Part shown: one piece after another, positions 8,795 through 15,341 of the stretch
How the letters are laid out: every line of letters starts with the position of its first letter
Position numbering within the stretch: the first letter of the stretch is position 1
Origin: Haplosporangium gracile
Taxonomy: Eukaryota; Mortierellomycota; Mortierellomycetes; Mortierellales; Mortierellaceae
Direction of reading: 5' to 3'
NCBI GenBank assembly: GCA_015499985.1
Contig: JAAAUF010000938.1
Location: 401-15,741, forward strand
Length of the DNA stretch: 15,341 nucleotides
Notes under the pieces: model-generated
Databases searched by the model: none
What the model was told of the DNA's origin: nothing
What the model saw: only the letters and a program-made list of their open reading frames with translations
Made by a program: the position numbers and the translations under genes

Positions 8795-9153
8795 TCAGTC
8801 GTCGTCGACATCGTAAGTTGTATTTCATACATAAAACAAGCAAACAGGCCATGTATCGATGCATCATCATCTCAGAAACACCGTTACCTTCGATATCATC
8901 CCAACCCATCCATCTACTAACGAATGCACAAATAATCAATTGCTTGCTTGTTAAGCTTTGTATTAATTTGCCCATTGCCTATTTCTATCCCCATCTCTCT
9001 CCATCGAATGATTTTGGCGGTGTTTGTGTTTTGAACAAGATGGACGAGAGAAAAGGTAGAGCGGGAAGAAAAAGAAGGGAAGGTTTGAGGATGCAATTAT
9101 GGCGTGCATGACATACAAGATGCCATACCGACGGGAAAATAGGAAAAGGAAGG

Positions 9154-9167
9154 GGAGATGCATCTCC
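9154..9167. other. 14-bp perfect palindrome GGAGATGCATCTCC
   Basis: The sequence equals its own reverse complement over 14 bases, with no spacer. It lies about 360 bp past the transcription factor stop codon. One such palindrome is expected by chance in a window this long, so a role as a binding site is only possible. Confidence 0.5.
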
Positions 9168-9244
9168 AAAACATAAACAAGCAATATACGATGTATGCGA
9201 GCGACAACGTGGTCTGGAATAAGATAGGCACACCAATGGTGATA

Positions 9245-9290
9245 CAGGGGACCCTCGAAACTTTTTTTTATGCGTTCTGTGGTACCCCTG
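9245..9290. other. Imperfect hairpin around a T-run
   Basis: CAGGGGACC (9245..9253) can pair with GGTACCCCTG (9281..9290), a 9-bp stem with one bulged base and a loop of about 27 nt containing eight T. It is downstream of the factor gene and may simply be chance. Confidence 0.4.
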
Positions 9291-9492
9291 CTCTGCCAAG
9301 TCCTGCCGTCTGCGCAACCCCAATAGCCGCATACATATTTCAGAGATTTGGAGCAATCTGCCTTGTCTTGCAGTGGTTTGCATTAGGTGCATTGCATTGG
9401 CATGTAGGTGGTATGTGGAACGTTACATTTATTGCCGCCGAGTGGCGATGTACTTGGCGATCAAGCGTGATTGTGGGTGTGGGCAGTGGTCC

Positions 9493-9510
9493 TTGACCCT
9501 GAGTGGTCAA
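9493..9510. other. Inverted repeat TTGACC-N6-GGTCAA
   Basis: A perfect 6-bp inverted repeat separated by CTGAGT. It could be a small hairpin or a dimeric binding site in the gene-free region; the sequence gives no direct support for either role. Confidence 0.4.
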
Positions 9511-9729
9511 TTGGGTTTCCAGGGTGAGAAGAGAGAGGCACGGTACTTATATTGACAGATGAGCCTCTGGTTTTAAGCGTTTCGATCGAGCCTGAGTCCG
9601 CTCCTTTGCTCGTCATGTGGACCTTTGTGAGCGAGAAAGAGAAGAAGCAGGCCAGGGCGGGCCAAGGTACCCACAGGGGAGGACAGTCGGTTAGTCAGAG
9701 GCAGTTCGTTCTCAGCTGTGAACGTTGCC

Positions 9730-9760
9730 TTTTTTTTATTTTTATTTTTATTTTTTATAT
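9730..9760 (+). repeat. TTTTTA microsatellite
   Basis: T-runs broken by single A (unit about TTTTTA) over 31 bases, directly before a long C/T tract. Together they look like a nucleosome-poor, promoter-type element. Confidence 0.75.
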
Positions 9761-9775
9761 GCTCTCTCTTCTTTC

Positions 9776-10053
9776 TTTTGGGCTTCGCTTCTTTCTCTCT
9801 TCTCTTCTTCTCTTCTTCTTTTCCTCTTTTCCCTTTTCCTCTTTTCAACAACAACCTTTCATCGACCCACTTCACCATTCAACCCCTACTTCTTCGACAT
9901 TCATTCCCTTTCTCTCTCGCAACTGATCAGAGATCACACCACAGCCTGATCTTGTTTTAGGTGGCACACAAACTCGTACAAACAACACCATCGACTCCAG
10001 CAACAGCAGTATATCCAGATTCTCGTTTTACTCGACTCTCACACTATTTCAAG
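9776..10053 (+). promoter_or_regulatory. Promoter-like polypyrimidine tract followed by a leader-like segment
   Basis: A tract of about 70 bases that is almost entirely C/T (9776..9846) is followed by CAACAACAACC and a CA-rich segment with no ATG. It ends at CAAG|GTACAC (donor-like, 10053/10054). The same order of tract, CAA-rich leader and coding start precedes the two complete plus-strand genes of the window, but no coding start I trust follows within reach. It could be a distal first, non-coding exon of the gene at 12221. Confidence 0.35.
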
Positions 10054-11402
10054 GTACACAACGCCCCCTCGTCCTCGTCCCGTATTGCGCAAAAAAAAGT
10101 TCAAACCTCAAACACGGAACAAAGATGGAAATGGTCTCTCTCCCATCACACACGCGCCATAGACATACACACCATTCGCCGCCCACCCCTCATTTTTTTA
10201 TCCGATTCCTCTTCTCCCTTCCCCCTTTCCTTCCTGCGGACCCGCCTCACCAAACAATCAGCATACCATACAACACTGTTCCTGCCCCTTCCAACTGTTG
10301 CTTTGTATTTTTTGACACTTATCAATTGATACCCTCATACCCCTTCATACTCAGCGAGAACAAGAATTGACCGCTACATCAAACCGTCAACAGTCCTATC
10401 TTTTGTTGTTTTTTTTGTTTTTTTTGCCTGAGCCTGCCCTTGTTTGATAATCGACTTCATGCAAGTGTTGGCCTTGAGCTCCGCCCAAAGGCGGTTAGGG
10501 GGAGTTGGGGTGATCTAGGTCTTTCTTAGCATCATCAACTGCACCCTAGCGTAATTTGTGATCAAAGGGGATTGATCTAATATGAACGGTGATGATGATG
10601 GCATCAATGCGGTGCTGATGTGGTAGCAATAAACACCGCAGGTACCAGATATGATGGTTAAAAGGAATGTGAAGAGAAGAAGTGGAATGGTGCCATTGAC
10701 GAAGAAGGAGGAGGAAGGATAAAGAGGTTGAGGGAGGAGGAGAATGGTGATTGAAAAAGAGAAGAAGGGGGGCAAGAGGTGAAAAAGAGTAGGCTCGTCT
10801 AAAACTCCTTGACTCTTTTTTTTTGTCTTCTCCTTCGTCATATTCCTTGCCCTTTGAAGAAACTCTTTTTTCATTTCTGAAGTCACCATTGTGCAACATC
10901 CCATTGAAGCCCACCAATGACTCGTCACTTTTCGCCTTTCCTTTTTGATAGAGGGGCGGTCGCTCACAAATAACATGAAAAACAAAGCACAGAAAACAGT
11001 AGATTTGAGTTGTTGTTGTTCTTGTTGTTGTTGTTGTCCTTTTTCCCTTCTCTCTCACTACGGCTCTTTCTCTTTACTCGATGAGCATATCTCGACTTTT
11101 AGTCTGCCCTGAGATGAGGAGACAGGATCTCTCACAAAAAAGAGAGTTTATTATTTTCCTCGAAATGAACTTTCAACAATAGCCACTTCAATTCCAAATG
11201 CAAAAATGCCATGAGTGTGCTTGTCTGCGTGGATATGTCAGCACATTGCATGCGATGCGGGATAAGGGGCTAGTAAGAGGAAAAAAGAGCGAAGGGGAAC
11301 CTGCCTGGAATAGAGTGAGTGAACGAGTAAGGTGTGAGTCAAAGTAATAACGAAAGGGCTGGAGGAAAAGGAGCAAACTCGAGAAGAAGGAAGGGTAGGT
11401 AA

Positions 11403-11426
11403 GGCAAAGGCAAAGGCAAAGGCAAA
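11403..11426 (+). repeat. GGCAAA tandem repeat, four copies
   Basis: Four exact GGCAAA units followed by related GGGCAATGAAGGGCATTG sequence. It lies in the upstream region of the gene at 12221, without a visible function. Confidence 0.85.
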
Positions 11427-12220
11427 GGGCAATGAAGGGCATTGAAGGAAAAGGAACGACGAACAAGAAACGGTATACCGATGAGCGTTTTTTCTTCTTG
11501 TCGTTTTTGTTGTTTGTGTTTGTTGCAATGCGTTAAACCCATTGGTGCATTCAGTGGTAGAGTTGGATGTATGTACGTGTAGGTGTGCATATGCTGCTAC
11601 TCATGCACACACTATTTACACTTTTGGTAGTTATTTCATACCTTGCATCCTGTTCTTTACGCCTATCTTCTCTTCTTTCTTCTTTCAACCTTTTCCTTCT
11701 CTTTCACATATCTACCCTAACCACCACATACAGTAACAATCCTTCACCATCCACTGTCCATTATTTACTCCATCGTCTGCATCTCCCACCTATCTGCAAC
11801 CACTAAACCCCCTTCTATCCCCTCCTTCACCCTTGTAAGCTGTTCTCTCTCTCTGTCTTCTTACCCCCTGCTTTTCATCATAATTTGTATCCACCTTTTG
11901 CTCACTTTACTTTGGTGCTTGCAACCCCCTAACCACCACCACCATCTTTTTTTTTGCTATTGTCGATGCGGTGTCTCTCTAAACAACTACACCCTTGAGG
12001 GCATACACACACAACACCATACTTTGAATCTGAAAACTGACATCCTACATAAACACGCTTCTCTCCCTTCTATTCTCCCTTCTACTCCTCCTTCTGCTCT
12101 CTCCTTCCTTCTCGACAACAGTAGCACTCACACCTTCTTCGCGCAACTCTCCTTTTGATACCCACACCAGCTACCTCAACAACAAACATCAACAAGAAAC
12201 AGGACCAACTATCTACAAGA

Positions 12221-13893
12221 ATGACGAGTGTTCAGACCTCCTCGACCCACAACTTTGTCCGGCCGACCCGTCCTTTTGCAGCCTCACCCGTGTCTCTGAG
12301 GAAAAACTCGATGAAGAGTGTTGCCGCAACTCCTGTTCTCTCCTCCTTTGCCATCGATCTCATCGCCCAGGTACTTGTTCACATTCATTTCATTATTCTT
12401 TAATATCTTTTGCAATTGTCTAAGACTACGCATACCCTTCGTGTTGTACCCCATGATGACAGAGAGAATGAAAGCGGCGAGAACATGCAAATATTAAGAG
12501 AGATAGGAAATAGATGTCTTCATTGACTGGCAGTTTTGGCAGATGAAAGACATGAAAGAGTCAGGCAGGGCTCAGAATAACGGTTGACATTGTCAATATA
12601 TTACTAACGAGATGAATTAACGGTCCAATTTCCGTCTTATATGTCGGGGAACGACCCTTTATGGCATGTCATTATTTTCATCTAACTACTAGTTTGACAA
12701 CTACCGAGTGAACATGCGTGAGAGCCTCCAGCGTGAAGTCGAAGAAAACATCCACAAAGTGAGTTATAAACAGATCTTTTATCAAATGGTTTTTCATTCG
12801 TAGAGGGCTCGAAAGGAAGTCAGAAGACTTCCCAGGGTTCTTGTTTCTTTTTGGTCAGGAGGCCGGAACAAACGGTCCTCGTGCCCCAAAAAAAATGGCC
12901 TGTGTGCCTGAACCCGAAGCATAATGGAGAAAAAAAATAATAGAATCAAACAAATAATCAAAGGAACTTTCGAAGTACTTGTTTACTTACTTAATCCGCT
13001 CTCTCCTGAAAAACATGTAATCATAATGATAGGCTAAGGTCTTGAAAGAGGCAATGAAGGAGTCGAGCGATATGGATGCCGAGATGCTCATCTCCGAGGA
13101 ACAGGATGAATACGATCGATCCATCAACAAGGGTCGCTCCACACCTAGCAACCGCAGCAACACCAGCCTCAACCGTCTACAGCAGCAACAACATCAGCTT
13201 TCTCAACAACCACCTCATTCACAACAGCATCCATCACAACAGCAGCAACAACCATACCCATCTGGCAAGCAGAACCCAAGTACAACCAGCGTCAATGGAG
13301 GCGAGAAGCGGTCAAGACTGGACAGGATCTTTGGTCGTCGGACCAGCACCGTCAACAGCACAAATACCAGTCTTCGCAATCACCAAGTCACACCTCACCC
13401 TCAATCCTCTCCATCTCAACAACTACAACAACTTGCAACAGCACAGAGCAATACCCTTGCTGCTCCTACAAACGGTCAGCACCTTACATCCAACTCCAAC
13501 TCCAGTGCCGTCGATTTGAACAACTATTCATATTTGCAGGTCGAAGAGGGCGGAACCGATGAGGATGAAGAGGTTATCTTGGACCGGTCTATGGGGGCAG
13601 GTGTCGGATCTGCGACGAGCGGAGCAGCACCAGTAGCAGAGCCCATTGGAACAGAGGTCAAGTTGCACCCAACACGGGCCAAGACCTTTGCTCTCCCCAA
13701 GAGTCTGAGGAACTTGAAGCGCAGAATTGCCGCCTTGCGTGCCAAGGGTACCGACTTGGATGCTGAGAGGCGCGAGAAGGAGGAGCGTGAGCGAGCTGCT
13801 AACGGCGGTATGGTCCTTCAGGAAAAGAAGAAGTTTACTCTTATTCGGTTGCTGCCCTGGAAGACCAGTAAGAAGCCCGCTGCCAGCGCCTAG
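12221..13893 (+). CDS. Unrecognised low-complexity protein with short coiled-coil segments, 358 aa
   Basis: Exons 12221..12370, 12693..12758 and 13033..13893 (TAG) give 50, 22 and 286 codons, all joined in phase 0. Donors are GTACTT and GTGAGT; acceptors are ACTAG (after TCTAACT, a good branch site) and GATAG. The start follows a CAA-rich leader (AAGAATGA). Residues 42-85 form a continuous amphipathic, charged stretch across both joins (FAIDLIAQ, FDNYRVNMRESLQREVEENIHK, AKVLKEAMK). The middle is rich in Ser, Asn and Gln (Gln blocks about 121-145), with a basic RSRLDRIFGRR at 165-175 and an acidic patch near 243-253. The C-terminus is basic: KSLRNLKRRIAALRAKG, then a Glu/Arg helix, then KKKFTLIRLLPWK. 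No catalytic motif, signal peptide or membrane helix is visible. I do not recognise a family; a scaffold, cytoskeletal or membrane-surface adaptor role would be a guess. Confidence 0.82.
12371..12692 (+). other. Intron 1 of the 358-aa protein gene
   Basis: A 322-nt GT-AG intron (GTACTT...ACTAG, phase 0) with CTAAC close to the acceptor. It reads through in frame for 11 codons to TAA, so retention would end the protein just after residue 50. Confidence 0.8.
12759..13032 (+). other. Intron 2 of the 358-aa protein gene
   Basis: A 274-nt GT-AG intron (GTGAGT...GATAG, phase 0). It contains a strong small hairpin: GGAAGTC at 12815..12821, loop AGAA, GACTTCC at 12826..12832. Confidence 0.8.
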
Positions 13894-14142
13894 GTCCTTT
13901 GTTAGGTCCCACTGAAAGCGGTCGATTGGCGGTCGATCGTTTTGTTACAACTATATTATTCGACGCTCGAAGCGATATCTTTTTATCCTTTTTTAACGAG
14001 CAACGACCATAACCACAAAAAAAAAACCATACAAAAAAAAAGCCCATTTTCATTTATTCTTGCACGAAGCCTAAAAAACGCGACATACCCATACCATAGA
14101 ACCTAGTTCTTTTTACTTTTTCTGATACACCGTTAATATCAT

Positions 14143-14148
14143 AATAAA
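14143..14148 (+). terminator. Candidate polyadenylation signal AATAAA
   Basis: An exact AATAAA about 250 nt after the TAG of the 358-aa protein gene, followed by T/G-rich sequence. A second AATAAA at 14257..14262 is closer to the eL20 start and is less likely to be used. Confidence 0.45.
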
Positions 14149-14217
14149 ATCATCATGCCTGATTTGTCGTCGTCCTCCACCAAAGTTACATCCTATTTTT
14201 ATTTGGTATTCATTCAT

Positions 14218-14225
14218 GTCACGTG
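14218..14225. promoter_or_regulatory. GTCACGTG (Cbf1-type E-box) upstream of eL20
   Basis: An exact match to the RTCACGTG site bound by Cbf1-family bHLH proteins, about 95 nt upstream of the ribosomal protein start. In Candida albicans, Cbf1 together with Tbf1 regulates ribosomal protein genes; extending this to the present fungus is inference. Confidence 0.5.
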
Positions 14226-14318
14226 TAGAAATTGTCTAAAGAAGTCAAGAGTACAAAATAAAGTAAGCCCTGTGCGGGTGTGAAATCTTTCTTTTTTGCA
14301 ACAGAAGACTTTTCAATC

Positions 14319-15341
14319 ATGTCCAGAGTGCGTGACTGATGCATTTCTTGCATCCATTTATCCATCGATGTCCATCCAACCATCCATCAATACTTGTACC
14401 CAATCATCGCATCGTTACGATCGCCGTATTGCCAGGATCATTTCCAAACCCAACTGTCAACCAATTGCGTTTTTTTCAGGGACTCGCACCAACTCATCGG
14501 GATCTTATCTCTGAAGGAGCGGAAAGTGAAGAGATGCATGGCGAACCTCTGATTCAAAACCCAATCAGCACTTCAGATGGATCGCCCTTGTTGGCGGGTT
14601 TGCTCCATGTTTTCAGACAAAGCCAGGAACCAGAGCTGACAGGAGACCTGTGCGCTGAGCGCAGGCTTGTCAAGGCTTGGTGCAAGTCTTTGCAGAGAAG
14701 GCATATGCAGGAGCACGGTTGTTCTGTGGCTGGATCGTTGTTGCTTGTGGTAGCTGTGGTGGAAGTACTACCATTGAAGGTGGGAGGGTTGCTGTCTGCA
14801 GAGGAACGGGGATTTGCTTTGCCCTGTTCAGGACCCTGACGGGACTGCTTCAGGGGCGAGACACCCTGGCCCTGACTCTAGCAGCCAGACCTATTCTTTT
14901 GATGGAAGGGGCATTTAAGGAAAAGGAGTCTTCCACCAGGAACCACCGCAATCGACAACAGCTACAGCAACAACAACAGAGGCAGGTTAGCCATACGTCA
15001 GGACCAATTGGAGACATACTTGATACCAGGACGGACAGACGTCCTTATTTTTACGCCACCAATTTTATCACCCCTATCCTAAATCACCTTACTCAGCCCC
15101 CCTCAATGCTGATCCCAACAAACAAATTCTAACCTGGAACACCCTACTTTCACCATCTCATCCTCTAATAGCTTCACGAGTACCAATTGGTCGGTCGCCA
15201 CCTCCCTACCGAGAAGGATGCCACCCCCAAGCTTTTCCGCATGCGCCTCTTTGCCCCCAACGAGGTCATTGCCAAGTCCCGCTTCTGGTACTTCATGCGC
15301 AAGCTGAAGAAGGTCAAGAAGGTTAACGGCGAGATCGTCGG
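14319..15341 (+). CDS. RPL20: 60S ribosomal protein eL20 (L18a), 5' part
   Basis: Exon 1 (14319..14327) codes Met-Ser-Arg and is followed by donor GTGCGT. Exon 2 starts at 15172 after TCTAATAG and runs in frame to the window edge: [16 protein letters not shown], then [37 protein letters not shown]. About 59 of some 175 residues are present. This is the N-terminal part of eL20 (yeast RPL20, mammalian RPL18A), a structural protein of the large ribosomal subunit. The second exon is unmistakable. The placement of exon 1 is inferred: it is the nearest upstream ATG with a donor in matching phase 0, and MSR-LHEY fits the short N-terminus of the family. An intron right after the start codon is common in fungal ribosomal protein genes. 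Confidence 0.9.
14328..15171 (+). other. 844-nt first intron of the eL20 gene
   Basis: The intron runs from GTGCGT to CTAATAG, with TCTAAC and CTAAT branch-like sequences near its end. It is much longer than the other introns here. Its middle (about 14500..14900) is less A/T-rich than the flanks and carries overlapping open frames, a short CAG/CAA tract (14961..14980) and a small stem around 14647..14665. A strong internal acceptor, T7-CAG, ends at 14479. I could not find a convincing C/D or H/ACA snoRNA. Confidence 0.65.

Larger units (their letters stand above)
8795..12220. other. 3.4-kb region without a supportable gene
   Basis: No open frame here has family similarity or balanced composition; those present are products of C/T-rich or A/G-rich stretches. 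About 8795..9000 should be the 3' untranslated end of the factor gene. Between 9150 and 9510 are a 14-bp palindrome and two small inverted repeats. A TTTTTA repeat (9730..9760) and a C/T tract (9776..9846) precede a CAA-rich, leader-like segment (9847..10053) that ends at a GTACAC donor-like site. CCGCC-CAAA-GGCGG lies at 10481..10494, a TTG repeat at 11009..11037 and a GGCAAA repeat at 11403..11426. C/T-rich blocks (about 11650..11705 and 12056..12112) and a CAA-rich leader run up to ATG 12221. The most likely content is the long promoter and leader of the downstream gene, possibly with non-coding transcripts. Confidence 0.5.
13894..14318 (+). promoter_or_regulatory. 3' flank of the 358-aa gene and promoter of the eL20 gene
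   Basis: This 425-bp intergenic stretch between two plus-strand genes is A/T-rich. AATAAA at 14143..14148 (about 250 nt past the stop) is a candidate polyadenylation signal for the upstream gene. GTCACGTG at 14218..14225 lies about 95 nt before the eL20 ATG, and a T-rich tract (14287..14297) directly precedes the short CAACAGAAGAC-type leader. No open reading frame of note is present. Confidence 0.6.

Noticed and set aside
9552..9960. Overlapping plus and minus frames rich in Phe/Ser or Lys
   Set aside because: Composition follows directly from the C/T tract; no domain, and both strands are open only because of the repeat.
10125..10370. 81-codon frame MEMVSLPSH... after the leader-like block
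   Set aside because: It has an ATG after a leader, but composition is that of C/T-rich untranslated sequence and no family features are visible. Conservation could revive it.
10515..11058. Minus-strand frames of 156 and 170 codons
   Set aside because: They overlap in different frames, are low complexity, and show no conserved motif or splice-supported continuation.
8795..12220. tRNA, 5S rRNA or spliceosomal RNA gene
   Set aside because: I looked for B-box (GGTTCGA) sequences and familiar conserved RNA segments on both strands and found none.
8795..12220. Transposon or retroelement relic
   Set aside because: No reverse transcriptase, transposase or integrase motifs, no long terminal or inverted terminal repeats seen by eye.
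14339..15132. Two overlapping frames of 166 and 151 codons as independent genes
   Set aside because: They lie inside the eL20 intron, begin at non-ATG codons or without leader features, and match no family I know. The spliceable part is kept as a finding instead.

Overview
The window is nuclear DNA of a filamentous fungus. Genes are split by short GT-AG introns (102 to 334 nt, plus one of 844 nt), start codons follow CAA-rich leaders behind polypyrimidine tracts, and one gene encodes a Zn(II)2Cys6 plus fungal-specific transcription factor. The glutamine/serine/histidine-rich, CAG/CAA-coded tracts and the style of the ribosomal and PP2A proteins recall Mucoromycota, perhaps Mortierellaceae, but that placement is inference.

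Layout. On the minus strand, the window starts inside the gene for a PP2A B-type (Cdc55/PPP2R2-like) regulatory subunit; only its first coding exon (176..98) is present. Next, also on the minus strand, is a three-exon ArsB/NhaD-type (ion transporter superfamily) membrane permease (3194..652) with one GC-AG intron. A 1,150-bp divergent promoter separates it from a plus-strand, three-exon gene (4345..8794) for a 1,337-residue Zn2Cys6 transcription factor with long polyglutamine and serine tracts. About 3.4 kb follow with no gene I can support (8795..12220), holding polypyrimidine tracts, hairpins and promoter-like segments. Then come a plus-strand three-exon gene for an unrecognised 358-residue, largely disordered protein (12221..13893) and the 5' part of the gene for ribosomal protein eL20 (yeast RPL20, human L18a), whose ATG exon codes only Met-Ser-Arg before an 844-nt intron.

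How the genes relate. PP2A-B and eL20 are housekeeping genes that anchor the reading. The permease and the Zn2Cys6 factor are head to head, an arrangement often seen for a regulator and its target in fungi; that link is only a hypothesis here. I found no CRISPR array, tRNA, rRNA, transposon or recognisable new defence or biosynthetic system. The points most worth a second look are the atypical zinc cluster, retention of the factor's first intron (which would give a DNA-binding-only protein), the GC-AG intron in the permease, the promoter-like gene-free region, and an internal splice acceptor with an open frame in the eL20 intron. All exon joins were made by eye from splice consensus, frame and family conservation, without transcript data.
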